The position numbers were made by a program, and so were the translations under genes. 64,000 bases of DNA from Avibacterium volantium (GTDB lineage Bacteria > Pseudomonadota > Gammaproteobacteria > Enterobacterales > Pasteurellaceae), in contig NZ_LR134167.1 of assembly GCF_900635775.1 (NCBI RefSeq), positions 1,149,001-1,213,000 of the forward strand, given 5' to 3'. Shown here one piece after another: positions 18,125 through 27,844 of this stretch (position 1 is its first letter; each line of letters starts with the position of its first letter). The notes beneath the pieces were generated by a model. That model did no database searches, was not told where the DNA came from, and saw only the letters and a program-made list of their open reading frames with translations.

Positions 18125-19054
18125 TTAGGCTCGCCGTAGCGACACTTCGCCGCCATTAAATCGCACAAGGCCTTGTTCCGTTTCTAATAACAGGTAGCCT
18201 TCGCTGTCTATGCCACGTTCAATGCCGTGTTGACTTGAATTTTCGCTGATCAAGCTCACGGGCTGATTAAGAAAAGCGTCCCATTCCGTCCAGCGTGAAT
18301 GAAAAAATGCCATTCCTTTTTGTTCAAAGAGATCGAGATAATGATAAAGCCGCTGCACTAGCGCGATGATGATTTCATCGCGATCAAAGTGCGGTAGAAT
18401 TTCTCGTAATTCTGCCCAAGGTTGATTAATATTGGCTTGTTTCGGCAAGGCAAGGTTAATGCCAATGCCAATAATCAAATTCAGCAAGCCATTCTTACGA
18501 TTAGCAATTTCCACCAGCACGCCCGCCAGCTTTCGCCCTTGCAATAACACATCATTCGGCCATTTTAACCCGATTCTTTGCGCGCCAAAGGCTTGCAAGG
18601 TTTCTGCAATGGCAATGCCGATAACTAAACTCAGCCCATTCAGCGAAATATGCGGTGGAAATGTCCAGTAGGCGCTGAGAATAATCTGCCCTGTAAAAGG
18701 CGAAAGCCAATCACGTCCACGTCGCCCACGCCCTGCGTATTGATATTCCGCCAAGCACAGCTGCCCTTTTTCTAGCTGCGCAATCTGTTCCAATAAAAAT
18801 TGATTTGTGGAATGAATCACAGGTTTGACCAGCACGGGATAAGGCGCAAGGCGTTGCTTTATTTTCTCCGCCGAAAGCAAGGGCAATTCTGGCTTAAGCC
18901 AGATTTCATCACTGTTCCGTTCAAACTTAATGCCCTGTTCGCTTAGCGCCTGAATATGAGCATTGATTTGCGTTTCATCACAATGTAAAAGTGCGGTCAA
19001 ATTTTGGCGAGAATTTTTCTTGCCGTCTGCCAACAAGGTTAAAAGCTCAAACAT
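18125..19054 (-). CDS. birA: BirA, biotin-protein ligase
   Basis: A 309-residue bifunctional protein. The N-terminal winged helix (about 1-60, LLTLLADGKKNSRQNLTALL) fits the biotin-operon repressor arm. The ligase domain shows the biotinyl-AMP loop AGRGRRGRDWLSPF near residue 110, GLKWPNDVLLQGRKLAGVLVE near 185, and an SH3-like C-terminal domain. It biotinylates acetyl-CoA carboxylase. It is divergent from guaB, and bioB lies 27 kb away. Confidence 0.95.
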   Translation of the reverse strand: MFELLTLLADGKKNSRQNLTALLHCDETQINAHIQALSEQGIKFERNSDEIWLKPELPLLSAEKIKQRLAPYPVLVKPVIHSTNQFLLEQIAQLEKGQLCLAEYQYAGRGRRGRDWLSPFTGQIILSAYWTFPPHISLNGLSLVIGIAIAETLQAFGAQRIGLKWPNDVLLQGRKLAGVLVEIANRKNGLLNLIIGIGINLALPKQANINQPWAELREILPHFDRDEIIIALVQRLYHYLDLFEQKGMAFFHSRWTEWDAFLNQPVSLISENSSQHGIERGIDSEGYLLLETEQGLVRFNGGEVSLRRA

Positions 19055-19132
19055 TTCTTTTCCTTTTATGATTTTCCCTTTTTATAAATAGTCGCGAATT
19101 TTTTAAATACAAAAAATATTTGCGGTTTGCCA

Positions 19133-19161
19133 TTCCCAAATCAGCATAAACTCTGTATAAT
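19133..19161 (+). promoter_or_regulatory. guaB promoter
   Basis: TATAAT at 19156-19161 is a perfect -10, with TTCCCA (19133-19138) 17 bases upstream as a partial -35. Transcription would start about 70 bases before the guaB ATG. I could not fit a good PurR operator in the region. Confidence 0.55.
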
Positions 19162-19236
19162 CCCGCCGCAATATTTTTTACCCTTTTTTCATATTAACCT
19201 TAGGGATTTTCCCTTCTACAGAGAGAGAATATTGCT

Positions 19237-20700
19237 ATGCTACGCGTATTAAAAGAAGCCCTCACGTTTGATGATGTCCTTCTCGTTCCAGCACATTCCA
19301 CCGTGCTGCCAAACACTGCCGATTTATCCACGCAATTAACTAAAACCATTCGTTTAAATATCCCAATGCTTTCTGCCGCAATGGATACCGTTACCGAAGC
19401 GAAACTTGCCATTTCCCTTGCGCAAGAAGGCGGTATTGGGTTCATTCATAAAAATATGAGCATTGAACGCCAAGCGGATCGCGTGCGTAAAGTGAAAAAA
19501 TTTGAAAGCGGCATTGTTTCCGATCCTATCACAGTTACCCCTGATTTAACTATTGGCGAGTTAGCGGAAATCGTGAAGAAAAATGGTTTTGCAAGCTTCC
19601 CTGTGGTGAGCAGCCAAGGCGCGTTAGAAGGCATTATCACAGGGCGCGATACGCGTTTTGTGAAAGATATGAATAAAACTGTTGCGGATCTGATGACGCC
19701 AAAAGATCGCTTAGTTACCGTAAAAGAAGGCGCATCTAGCCAAGAAATTTTCAGCTTAATGCACGCACACCGTGTAGAGAAAGTGCTCGTGGTGAATGAT
19801 GATTTCAAATTAAAAGGAATGATCACCTTAAAAGACTTCCAAAAAACCGAACAAAAACCTAACGCGTGTAAAGATGAATTCGGTCGTTTACGCGTGGGTG
19901 CAGCAGTAGGCGCTGGCGCAGGTAATGAAGAGCGTATCGAAGCCCTTGTGCAAGCCGGCGTGGACGTGTTGTTAATTGACTCTTCCCACGGACATTCTGA
20001 AGGTGTGTTGCAGCGTGTGCGTGAAACCCGTGCGAAATATCCTGATTTGCCAATTATTGCAGGTAATGTGGCAACAGCAGAAGGCGCCATTGCCCTTGCT
20101 GATGCTGGGGCAAGTGCGGTGAAAATTGGTATCGGCCCTGGTTCAATTTGTACCACGCGAATTGTTACTGGCGTGGGTGTACCACAAATCACCGCCATTG
20201 CCGATGCGGCTGAAGCCTTAAAAGATCGCGGTATTCCTGTTATTGCTGACGGCGGTATCCGTTATTCCGGCGATATTGCCAAAGCGATTGCCGCTGGCGC
20301 AAGTTGCGTAATGGTAGGTTCAATGTTCGCAGGGACAGAAGAAGCACCGGGGGAAATCGAATTATTCCAAGGACGTGCCTTTAAATCTTACCGTGGAATG
20401 GGATCCTTAGGTGCAATGAGCAAAGGTTCGTCCGACCGCTATTTCCAAAGCGATAACGCCGCCGATAAACTGGTGCCAGAAGGCATTGAGGGACGCATTC
20501 CATATAAAGGCTATTTAAAAGAAATTATCCACCAACAAATGGGCGGCTTACGTTCTTGTATGGGCTTAACCGGCTGCGCCACCATTGAAGATCTGCGCAC
20601 CAAAGCGCAATTCGTACGCATCAGTGGTGCCGGCATCAAAGAAAGCCACGTCCACGATGTTACCATTACGAAAGAAGCGCCGAATTATAGAATGGGCTAA
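19237..20700 (+). CDS. guaB: GuaB, IMP dehydrogenase
   Basis: The NAD-dependent enzyme oxidises IMP to XMP, the committed step to GMP. It has 487 residues. The barrel is interrupted by two CBS domains (about residues 92-205). The catalytic loop reads [17 protein letters not shown] with the active Cys near residue 305, followed by the flap with [16 protein letters not shown] precedes the ATG. guaA follows after a small lipoprotein gene. Confidence 0.97.
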   Translation: MLRVLKEALTFDDVLLVPAHSTVLPNTADLSTQLTKTIRLNIPMLSAAMDTVTEAKLAISLAQEGGIGFIHKNMSIERQADRVRKVKKFESGIVSDPITVTPDLTIGELAEIVKKNGFASFPVVSSQGALEGIITGRDTRFVKDMNKTVADLMTPKDRLVTVKEGASSQEIFSLMHAHRVEKVLVVNDDFKLKGMITLKDFQKTEQKPNACKDEFGRLRVGAAVGAGAGNEERIEALVQAGVDVLLIDSSHGHSEGVLQRVRETRAKYPDLPIIAGNVATAEGAIALADAGASAVKIGIGPGSICTTRIVTGVGVPQITAIADAAEALKDRGIPVIADGGIRYSGDIAKAIAAGASCVMVGSMFAGTEEAPGEIELFQGRAFKSYRGMGSLGAMSKGSSDRYFQSDNAADKLVPEGIEGRIPYKGYLKEIIHQQMGGLRSCMGLTGCATIEDLRTKAQFVRISGAGIKESHVHDVTITKEAPNYRMG

Positions 20701-20735
20701 ATAAAAGTGCGGTCAATTTTTTGGAGGTTTTATAG

Positions 20736-21077
20736 ATGAAATTTATTAGGATGTTAAGTTTAAGCACTCTACTATTAACAGGATGTGCAATGTTTTATCC
20801 TCAATACAGTGGAGAAAGTACAGCTGATTCTCAATTAAAATCTGATACTGAGCGAGCTTTAATTTTCCCATTTGTGCATTACTATAGTTGTTCTATAGGA
20901 AAGATAAAAATTCATACACAAATATTAAATGTTGAACAAGAGCCTAATAGTAATACATTAAAATTGGCTCAAGAATTATGGAAAGTAAATGCTTGCGGAA
21001 ATCTTAAAGATATTTATATAGATTTCATCCCTGATGGACATGGTGGCACTTTTATAAAAAGTAGATTTACACCTTAA
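20736..21077 (+). CDS. Small predicted lipoprotein between guaB and guaA
   Basis: A 113-residue protein of unknown function. It begins with a lipoprotein signal, MKFIRMLSLSTLLLTGC, with the lipobox Cys at residue 17. The mature part has three more cysteines and no recognised domain. A good GGAGG lies 9 bases before the ATG. The codons are more AT-rich than in guaB and guaA, which suggests an acquired gene. It lies 35 bp after guaB, behind an uptake signal, and 30 bp before guaA, so it should be transcribed with them. Confidence 0.75.
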   Translation: MKFIRMLSLSTLLLTGCAMFYPQYSGESTADSQLKSDTERALIFPFVHYYSCSIGKIKIHTQILNVEQEPNSNTLKLAQELWKVNACGNLKDIYIDFIPDGHGGTFIKSRFTP

Positions 21078-21107
21078 AAATATTATTAATTCTGAGAAAA
21101 ATAAAAA

Positions 21108-22667
21108 ATGAACAACATCCACAATCACAAAATTTTAATCTTAGACTTTGGTTCGCAATATACCCAACTTATCGCTCGCCGTGTGCGGGAAATTGGGGTG
21201 TATTGTGAGCTATGGGCTTGGGACGTAACGGAAGAACAAATCCGCGAATTTAATCCAACAGGGATTATTCTTTCTGGTGGGCCGGAAAGCACCACGGAAG
21301 AAAACAGCCCACGCGCGCCTGAATATGTGTTTAACGCGGGCGTGCCTGTGTTGGGCATTTGTTACGGAATGCAAACAATGGCAATGCAGCTTGGCGGTTT
21401 AACCGAAACTTCCGATCACCGCGAATTTGGCTATGCCTCTGTTTTGCTTGAAAATACCACCGCACTTTTCGCGGGCTTAGATGATGGTGATCACAAGTTA
21501 GATGTTTGGATGAGCCACGGCGATAAAGTTACCCAATTACCACCGCACTTTCAAATCACGGGAACAACGCCAACTTGCCCGATTGCAACGATGTCCGATG
21601 AAAACCGCCACTTCTATGGCGTACAATTTCACCCTGAAGTGACTCACACCAAAAGCGGCTTAGCCCTTTTAACCAATTTTGTGGTAAACATTTGTGGCTG
21701 TGAACGCAACTGGACACCAGAAAATATCATCGAAGATGCCGTGGCTCGCATTAAAGCGCAAGTGGGCGATGACGAAGTGATTTTAGGTTTGTCAGGCGGC
21801 GTGGACTCTTCCGTTACCGCTTTATTATTACACCGAGCTATCGGCAAAAATCTACACTGTGTTTTCGTGGACAACGGCTTATTACGCTTAAACGAAGCCG
21901 ATCAAGTGATGGAAATGTTCGGCGATAAATTCGGCTTAAACATTATTCGAGTGGACGCCGAAGATCGTTTCTTAAACGCATTAAAAGGCATTTCAGATCC
22001 AGAAGCGAAACGCAAAATGATCGGTAAAGTGTTCGTTGATGTGTTTGATGACGAATCAAAAAAACTCAGCAGCGTCAAATGGTTAGCGCAAGGCACGATT
22101 TATCCTGATGTGATCGAGTCTGCCGCAAGCAAAACGGGCAAAGCACATGTGATCAAATCTCACCACAACGTGGGCGGATTGCCAGATTATATGAAACTGG
22201 GCTTGGTAGAGCCATTACGCGAATTGTTTAAAGATGAAGTGCGTAAAATCGGCTTAGCCCTCGGGCTTCCAGCAGAAATGCTCAATCGCCACCCATTCCC
22301 CGGCCCAGGCTTAGGCGTACGCGTGCTAGGCGAAGTGAAAAAAGAATACTGCGATTTACTCCGCCGTGCCGATGCTATCTTTATTGAAGAGCTTTACAAT
22401 TCAGGCTGGTACTACAAAGTCAGTCAAGCCTTCACCGTATTCCTACCAGTAAAATCCGTAGGCGTAATGGGCGATGGACGTAAATACGACTGGGTTGTTT
22501 CCCTCCGTGCAGTAGAAACCATTGATTTTATGACCGCACATTGGGCGCACCTGCCTTATGACCTACTCGGCAAAATCTCCAACCGGATCATCAACGAAGT
22601 GGACGGCATCTCCCGCGTGGTTTATGACGTCAGCGGAAAACCACCTGCGACGATTGAGTGGGAGTAG
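21108..22667 (+). CDS. guaA: GuaA, GMP synthase
   Basis: The glutamine-hydrolysing enzyme makes GMP from XMP. It has 519 residues. The class I glutamine amidotransferase domain shows the nucleophile loop GICYGMQ (Cys near residue 85) and the His-Glu pair in VQFHPEVTH near 173. The ATP-pyrophosphatase domain has the SGGVDSS loop near residue 230, and the C-terminal dimerisation domain ends [10 protein letters not shown]. It lies downstream of guaB with one small gene in between. Confidence 0.97.
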   Translation: MNNIHNHKILILDFGSQYTQLIARRVREIGVYCELWAWDVTEEQIREFNPTGIILSGGPESTTEENSPRAPEYVFNAGVPVLGICYGMQTMAMQLGGLTETSDHREFGYASVLLENTTALFAGLDDGDHKLDVWMSHGDKVTQLPPHFQITGTTPTCPIATMSDENRHFYGVQFHPEVTHTKSGLALLTNFVVNICGCERNWTPENIIEDAVARIKAQVGDDEVILGLSGGVDSSVTALLLHRAIGKNLHCVFVDNGLLRLNEADQVMEMFGDKFGLNIIRVDAEDRFLNALKGISDPEAKRKMIGKVFVDVFDDESKKLSSVKWLAQGTIYPDVIESAASKTGKAHVIKSHHNVGGLPDYMKLGLVEPLRELFKDEVRKIGLALGLPAEMLNRHPFPGPGLGVRVLGEVKKEYCDLLRRADAIFIEELYNSGWYYKVSQAFTVFLPVKSVGVMGDGRKYDWVVSLRAVETIDFMTAHWAHLPYDLLGKISNRIINEVDGISRVVYDVSGKPPATIEWE

Positions 22668-22808
22668 GAGACACTGCTCAAAAGTATGCAAGGAAGATGT
22701 ATATATGAGGTGGCTTGCTATATGTTTAAATTTGCAATTGGCAGCTACCTACAATTTTATATTGTATATAACAAAGTTTTTTATTAATGAAGAATTTTGA
22801 TTTCAAAG

Positions 22809-22840
22809 AAAAAGGCGAAATCTCCATTTCGCCTTTTTAA
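22809..22840. terminator. Bidirectional terminator between guaA and ettA
   Basis: AAAAGGCGAAAT and ATTTCGCCTTTT form a 12-bp stem with a 4-nt loop and flanking A and T runs. The 140 bases between guaA and this hairpin hold nothing I recognise. Confidence 0.85.
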
Positions 22841-22845
22841 TACAA

Positions 22846-24516
22846 TTATTTCGCAATCCGTTTGTATTTAATACGATGAGGTTGCACAGCATCAGCGCCG
22901 AAGGTTTTCTTTTTCCATTCTTCATAGTCTGAGAAGTTGCCTTCATAGAAGGTAACTTTGCCTTCATCGCCGTAATCCAAAATATGGGTCGCGATACGGT
23001 CTAAGAACCAGCGGTCGTGGGAAATCACCATCGCACAACCCGGGAATTCTAAGATCGCATTTTCTAAGGCGCGCAAGGTTTCTACGTCAAGATCGTTGGT
23101 TGGTTCGTCTAATAACAGCACGTTACCGCCTGCTTGCAATAGCTTAGCTAAATGTAAGCGTCCACGTTCCCCACCTGAAAGCTCACCAACGCGTTTTTGT
23201 TGATCGACACCTTTGAAGTTGAAGCGTCCCACATAAGCACGGCTTGGGATTTCAAAGTTGCCAATACGCAAAATATCTTGCCCATGTGAAACTTCTTCCC
23301 ATACGGTTTTGCTGTCGTCCATTTCATCACGGAACTGATCCACAGAAGAAAGCACCACAGTATCACCAAGGGTGATGCTACCGTTATCTGGCTGCTCTTG
23401 CCCTGAAAGCATACGGAAAAGGGTGGATTTCCCTGCGCCGTTCGCCCCGATAATACCCACAATCGCACCTTTTGGAATGCTGAAAGATAAGTCATCAATC
23501 AAAGTGCGATCGCCATAGGATTTACTCAAATTGCTCACTTCGATTACTTTATCCCCTAAGCGTGGGCCAGGTGGAATAAATAACTCATTGGTTTCATTAC
23601 GTTTTTGGTATTCACCGCTGTTTAACTCTTCAAAGCGAGCCATACGCGCCTTGCTTTTTGCTTGACGGCCTTTTGGATTCTGGCGAACCCATTCTAATTC
23701 TTTTTCAATGGATTTTTGGCGAGCAGATTCAGCCGCGGCTTCTTGGGCTAAGCGTTTTTCTTTTTGTTCTAGCCAAGAAGAATAGTTGCCCTCCCAAGGA
23801 ATGCCTTCACCACGGTCAAGCTCTAAGATCCAGCCAGCTACATTATCTAGGAAGTAACGGTCGTGAGTGATGGCAACTACTGTGCCTTCATAATCGTGTA
23901 AGAAACGCTCTAACCAAGCCACGGATTCAGCATCTAAGTGGTTGGTTGGCTCATCTAATAAGAGCATATCTGGTTTTTCGAGCAATAAACGGCAAAGCGC
24001 CACACGGCGGCGTTCGCCCCCTGAAAGATGCTCGATTTTTGCGTCCCAATCTGGTAAACGCAAGGCATCAGCGGCACGCTCCAGTTGGTTATCCAAATTA
24101 TGCCCGTCGTGTGCTTGAATAATGGCTTCTAGTTTTGCTTGTTCTGCGGCAAGTTTATCAAAATCCGCATCAGGATCGGCATAAAGCCCATAGACTTCAT
24201 CTAAACGATTTAACGCGGTTTTCACTTCCGCCACGGCTTCTTCTACCGCTTCACGCACGGTTTGTTGTGGATCAAGTTTGGGTTCTTGTGGAAGATAACC
24301 GATTTTGATCCCTGGCTGTGGACGCGCTTCGCCTTCAAATTCTTTATCCACGCCTGCCATAATGCGCAACAGGGTAGATTTCCCCGCACCATTTAACCCC
24401 AGCACACCAATTTTTGCGCCTGGGAAAAAGCTCAAGGAAATATCTTTTAAAATATGACGTTTCGGCGGCACAACCTTACCGACACGGTGCATAGTATAAA
24501 CAAATTGTGATGACAT
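22846..24516 (-). CDS. ettA: EttA, energy-dependent translational throttle ATPase
   Basis: A 556-residue ABC-F protein that binds the ribosomal E site and gates early elongation according to the ADP/ATP ratio. Two ATP-binding domains are seen, with GLNGAGKST and GANGAGKST as Walker A and LSGGERRR and LSGGERGR as signatures. The linker contains EWVRQNPKGRQAKSKARMARFEEL, and the arm region is present in domain 1. The C-terminal EEWKKKTFGADAVQPHRIKYKRI is typical of EttA rather than other ABC-F proteins. Confidence 0.95.
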   Translation of the reverse strand: MSSQFVYTMHRVGKVVPPKRHILKDISLSFFPGAKIGVLGLNGAGKSTLLRIMAGVDKEFEGEARPQPGIKIGYLPQEPKLDPQQTVREAVEEAVAEVKTALNRLDEVYGLYADPDADFDKLAAEQAKLEAIIQAHDGHNLDNQLERAADALRLPDWDAKIEHLSGGERRRVALCRLLLEKPDMLLLDEPTNHLDAESVAWLERFLHDYEGTVVAITHDRYFLDNVAGWILELDRGEGIPWEGNYSSWLEQKEKRLAQEAAAESARQKSIEKELEWVRQNPKGRQAKSKARMARFEELNSGEYQKRNETNELFIPPGPRLGDKVIEVSNLSKSYGDRTLIDDLSFSIPKGAIVGIIGANGAGKSTLFRMLSGQEQPDNGSITLGDTVVLSSVDQFRDEMDDSKTVWEEVSHGQDILRIGNFEIPSRAYVGRFNFKGVDQQKRVGELSGGERGRLHLAKLLQAGGNVLLLDEPTNDLDVETLRALENAILEFPGCAMVISHDRWFLDRIATHILDYGDEGKVTFYEGNFSDYEEWKKKTFGADAVQPHRIKYKRIAK

Positions 24517-24865
24517 AAATTGTTCTCTTAGCTGTAAAAAGTGCGGGTTATTTTACTTGAGATTTTACCTTTTGGCGAATTGAAAGCGAAAAAAAACCTC
24601 CCAAAAGGGAGGTAGGAAAGTAGTTTAGCTATTTATTTTGATTATTTTATTTAGGAACTTTATGAATATCAAGCAATCACTTGACAGGGCATATACTACC
24701 GATAAGCTGTTGATAAATAAATGATGAATTTACATTTTTTTGATATAAATCACAGAAATAGAGTTTTTTTGTTAGATTTTGTTGTTTAAATCAGCAAATG
24801 GCATTTTGTCTGCCTTTGGATTTAGTGGTAGGATTTTGCTTTCTTTTGTTTTAGTAAGGAAGATT
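24517..24865 (+). other. Divergent regulatory region between ettA and the metal-transport pair
   Basis: This gene-free 349-bp region holds a CCTCCC-AAAA-GGGAGG hairpin at about 24598-24613, which could act as a leader structure for ettA or as a boundary. A Crp/Fnr-type site sits at 24739-24754 (listed separately). Several TTGACA-like and TA-rich stretches are present, but I cannot assign one promoter with confidence. Confidence 0.5.
24739..24754 (+). promoter_or_regulatory. Candidate CRP or FNR binding site upstream of the DUF1007/NiCoT operon
   Basis: TTTGA-TATAAA-TCACA matches the CRP core TGTGA-N6-TCACA at 9 of 10 positions. The inner TTGAT-ATAA-ATCAC also matches the FNR core TTGAT-N4-ATCAA at 9 of 10. 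It lies about 112 bp before the ATG, with a possible -10 TAGATT near 24773. The two regulators cannot be told apart by eye. Confidence 0.5.
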
Positions 24866-25540
24866 ATGTTCAAAAAATGCTTGAGGCTATTGGCTTTAGT
24901 TCCGTTGCTCAGTGTTGCCCACCCGCACGCCTTTATTGATATGCAAAGTAAGGTGTTGGTGGAAAAAGGGGAGTTAGTTGGGTTTTCGATGCAGTGGGTG
25001 CTTGATGAGCCAAGTTCTGCCAGTATTATTTATGATTTAGCCCAGTCCACGCAGCCGAGCGATAAGCAAAGGTTGATTGATGAAGCAATGAAAAATATTG
25101 TCAATGAGCATTATTTTAGCTATCTCTTTGATAAAGATAAGAAAAAGATTAAGTACAAAGCGCAGCCGCAAAATTATGGAATGAAATCAAATGGCACACA
25201 AGTGATGTATTATTTTGATTTTTTGTTGTCTAAGCCCCAAGTGCTGAAGGAAAACCAGTTTGAATTAGCGACATACGATCCCACTTATTTTGTGGCAATG
25301 ACTTATCCAACGCAGAAGAAACCTACAGAAAATAAACCCATAGAAAATAAACCCATAGAAATTAAGCAAAGTGCGGTGGATTTTTCACAACTTCCAGCCC
25401 AATGTACGGGCAAAGTGATTGAACCGAATGTTGATGAAAAGATGCGCGAATATGCCGCATCTTTAGATCGTAGTCAGCGTGATGAGGACCCTTCCCTTGG
25501 CAAGGTTTTTAGCCAAAAAGTGGAGATCATATGCAATTAA
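24866..25540 (+). CDS. DUF1007 family periplasmic protein (metal-transport associated)
   Basis: A 224-residue exported protein. The start at MFKKCLRLLALVPLLSVAHPHAFID gives a signal peptide ending at Ala-His; AAGGA lies 6 bases upstream, and the 29 extra codons of the open frame have no support. HPHAFID and the following W-L-D-E segment are typical of DUF1007 proteins, which are almost always next to RcnA/NiCoT-type nickel or cobalt transporters. A 15-bp tandem repeat near 25325-25360 encodes ENKPI twice. The 3' end overlaps the next gene by 10 bp. Confidence 0.82.
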   Translation: MFKKCLRLLALVPLLSVAHPHAFIDMQSKVLVEKGELVGFSMQWVLDEPSSASIIYDLAQSTQPSDKQRLIDEAMKNIVNEHYFSYLFDKDKKKIKYKAQPQNYGMKSNGTQVMYYFDFLLSKPQVLKENQFELATYDPTYFVAMTYPTQKKPTENKPIENKPIEIKQSAVDFSQLPAQCTGKVIEPNVDEKMREYAASLDRSQRDEDPSLGKVFSQKVEIICN

Positions 25541-26568
25541 CTAACAACATAAAAAAAGCGATTAAGTATTTGCTAATATTGCTATTACTAGTGGGAATTG
25601 GCTTTTATGCTTTGCCTTATTTATTTGGGCAAACGATCATTTGGCAGAAAATCTTTAATCAACATATTTCGGGGTATTTGCATCAAGTTAAACAATATCC
25701 CGTACAAGCGGGATTAGGTTTAATCTTGATCAGTTTTCTCTACGGCGTGTTGCACGCACTTGGCCCAGGCCACGGTAAATTTGTCATTGCCAGTTATCTA
25801 TCCACCCACCAAGCGAAATTAAAAACCAGCGTTCAGCTCACCTTGTTGTCTTCTTTAATGCAAGGCGTGGTGGCGGTGGTGGCGACCTCCATTATTGTGG
25901 TGGGATTGCGTTTGTCTTCCCATTATTTCAAATTGAGCCAATTGTGGCTTGAACGATCTGCTTTTATTTTAATGTTCTTGCTAGGCGCATATTGGATTTA
26001 TCAAAGTGCGGTGAAATTTTTGCGAGAATTTCGCCACAAGAAACGCAGCATTTCAGTGGGAAAAATTCACGCCATCAAACCGATTTCGGCAAAAGCAATT
26101 TCAGAAAAATCGGTTCAGCTTGTGCAATCTCATTGTGATCATAGCGAGCACGCAGAGGGTTGCAGTTGTGGACATCAACACTTGCCGAGTTCGCAGCAAT
26201 TAGACAAGGCGACCAATTTTAAATCTCGTTTGCTTGTGATTTTAACCATTGGAATGCGGCCTTGCTCAGGGGCGATTTTTATTCTTTTTCTTTCCTATAT
26301 GCTGGATCTTTATCAATGGGGAATGGCAGCGGCAATGGCGATGGCAGTGGGAACAGGGATTACGCTATCTTTATTTGCCTTGATTGTGCAATATGCAAGG
26401 CAGACTGCGGTGAAATTAGGGCGTTGGTATGTGAGCGCAGAACATTCTCCTTATGCCGAAATTGTGGTGAAATTGATCGCAGGATTTGTGGTGATCTTCT
26501 TTGCGACAGCATTATTTTATGGCACAACCTTGCCTGTGCGTGGTGGGGCGGTGCTATTTGGCGGATAA
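25531..26568 (+). CDS. NiCoT/RcnA-type nickel-cobalt transporter
   Basis: A 345-residue inner-membrane protein with about six to seven hydrophobic segments. The conserved HALGPGHGKFV motif near residue 74 and a second GMRPCSGAIFILFLS motif near residue 240 identify the family. Between them lies a His/Cys-rich cytoplasmic loop (HCDHSEHAEGCSCGHQH, about 200-217), a likely metal sensor. It may import nickel for urease or hydrogenase or export excess metal; the sequence does not decide. It overlaps the DUF1007 gene and is clearly in the same operon. Confidence 0.85.
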   Translation: MQLTNNIKKAIKYLLILLLLVGIGFYALPYLFGQTIIWQKIFNQHISGYLHQVKQYPVQAGLGLILISFLYGVLHALGPGHGKFVIASYLSTHQAKLKTSVQLTLLSSLMQGVVAVVATSIIVVGLRLSSHYFKLSQLWLERSAFILMFLLGAYWIYQSAVKFLREFRHKKRSISVGKIHAIKPISAKAISEKSVQLVQSHCDHSEHAEGCSCGHQHLPSSQQLDKATNFKSRLLVILTIGMRPCSGAIFILFLSYMLDLYQWGMAAAMAMAVGTGITLSLFALIVQYARQTAVKLGRWYVSAEHSPYAEIVVKLIAGFVVIFFATALFYGTTLPVRGGAVLFGG

Positions 26569-26585
26569 TCTTCAGATGAAAAATA

Positions 26586-26610
26586 GGGGTGAAATTTCAC
26601 CCCTTTTTCT
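26586..26610. terminator. Terminator between the NiCoT gene and the CaCA exchanger
   Basis: AGGGGTGAAA and TTTCACCCCT form a perfect 20-bp palindrome followed by a T run on the plus strand and, across the A tract, on the minus strand. Confidence 0.8.
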
Positions 26611-26633
26611 TTTCATCGTATCACGCGTTCAGC

Positions 26634-27605
26634 TTAAAGTGCGGTGTAAATTAACAAAGAATTATAAGCTACATAGCACAGAAATAGCACCAATCCTTCA
26701 ACTCGGTTAATTCGCCCATTTTTTCCTTTGAAACCGTAACCAAATAAAAACAGTAAGCCTGTTAATGCAATCATAACGAGCATATCTCGGCTAAACACTT
26801 CGGGCGTGGCTTGAATAGGGCTGATTGCGCCAGCAATGCCGACCACTGCAAGGGTGTTAAACAGGTTCGAGCCAATAATATTGCCTACCGCGAGATCTAA
26901 TTCATTTTTTCTCGCTGCCATAATGGAAGCCGCCAATTCAGGCAATGATGTGCCAATGGCGACAATGGTTAAACCGATAATCAAATCACTTACGCCTAAA
27001 TAGGTGGCAATATTCACCGCGCCCCACACTAATAATTGCGAGCTAGCCATTAATAATGCCAAGCCAATCACTAACCACAACACCGCAGTTTTCAACGGCA
27101 TTTGTGATTTTTCTTTGAGTTCATCGCTAATGTCTTGTTCAAGGCTATCGCCTGAATGTCTTGTACCTTGCCAAATTGTCCAGCCCATATAGAAGGTGAA
27201 TACCGCCAGTAAAATCAGCGCGTCAAGGCGAGAAATGGTGGCGTCATAAATTAAAAAGGCAGAAAGGAGGGTAACTAGCATTAACACGGGCAATTCTTTT
27301 TTTAGCACCTGCGAATTGACCATAATCGGCTTAATCATTGCGGTTACCCCTAAAATCAAGGCAATATTGGTGATGTTTGAGCCATAAGCATTTCCGAGCG
27401 CAATTCCCGGGCTGTGATTTAATGCAGAAAGCGCTGAAACAATAATTTCAGGCGCAGAAGTACCAAAACCAATAATTACAATGCCGATCAACAAGGGCGA
27501 CATACCTAAATAACTGGCGAGAGAAGCCGCACCGTCAATAAAACGATCTGCACTCCAGACTAAAATCGCCAATCCGACCAGTATAGCGAGAAAAGATAAA
27601 AACAT
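26634..27605 (-). CDS. yrbG: CaCA-family Na+(K+)/Ca2+ exchanger (YrbG type)
   Basis: A 323-residue inner-membrane protein with about ten helices. The two inverted alpha repeats are clear: GFGTSAPEIIVSALSAL...ALGNAYGSNITNIALILG near residues 47-90 and AIGTSLPELAASIMAA...AVGNIIGSNLFNTLAVVG near 215-255. These carry the acidic and polar ion-binding residues of the family. The transported ion is not known with certainty for YrbG. An uptake signal lies just past its stop. Confidence 0.9.
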   Translation of the reverse strand: MFLSFLAILVGLAILVWSADRFIDGAASLASYLGMSPLLIGIVIIGFGTSAPEIIVSALSALNHSPGIALGNAYGSNITNIALILGVTAMIKPIMVNSQVLKKELPVLMLVTLLSAFLIYDATISRLDALILLAVFTFYMGWTIWQGTRHSGDSLEQDISDELKEKSQMPLKTAVLWLVIGLALLMASSQLLVWGAVNIATYLGVSDLIIGLTIVAIGTSLPELAASIMAARKNELDLAVGNIIGSNLFNTLAVVGIAGAISPIQATPEVFSRDMLVMIALTGLLFLFGYGFKGKNGRINRVEGLVLFLCYVAYNSLLIYTAL

Positions 27606-27669
27606 TTGCGTGTCCTATAAATGATGAAAAGTAACGAATATTATCATTATTATGAAAGGCTGATGAGAA

Positions 27670-27704
27670 AAAAATAAAAGCCCATAAGGAGGATATGGGC
27701 TTTA
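27670..27704 (-). terminator. Terminator of tRNA-Asn
   Basis: On the minus strand AAAGCCCATA and TATGGGCTTT (with a short loop) run into a long T tract, about 65 bases past the tRNA 3' end. Confidence 0.8.
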
Positions 27705-27768
27705 AGCTCTTTTGGAACGAAATAGCTTTTATAAAAGGAGACAAATAAAAACTGCCAAAAGAGAAAAT

Positions 27769-27844
27769 TGGCTCCTCCTGCTGGACTTGAACCAGCGACA
27801 TACGGATTAACAGTCCGCCGTTCTACCGACTGAACTAAGGAGGA
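27769..27844 (-). tRNA. tRNA-Asn (anticodon GTT)
   Basis: A 76-nt tRNA on the minus strand with acceptor stem TCCTCCT/AGGAGGA, D arm TAGTTCAGTCGGTAGAAC, anticodon region GGACTGTTAATCC, T arm CTGGTTCAAGTCCAG and encoded CCA. It is almost the same as E. coli tRNA-Asn. Confidence 0.96.

Noticed and set aside
19081-19236. PurR operator in front of guaB
   Set aside because: GGCAAACCGCAAA was the closest match, but the central CG and right half do not fit the operator pattern.
22558-22800. 80-codon open frame after guaA on the plus strand
   Set aside because: Most of it overlaps the end of guaA in another frame, and the remainder has no ribosome site or recognisable sequence.
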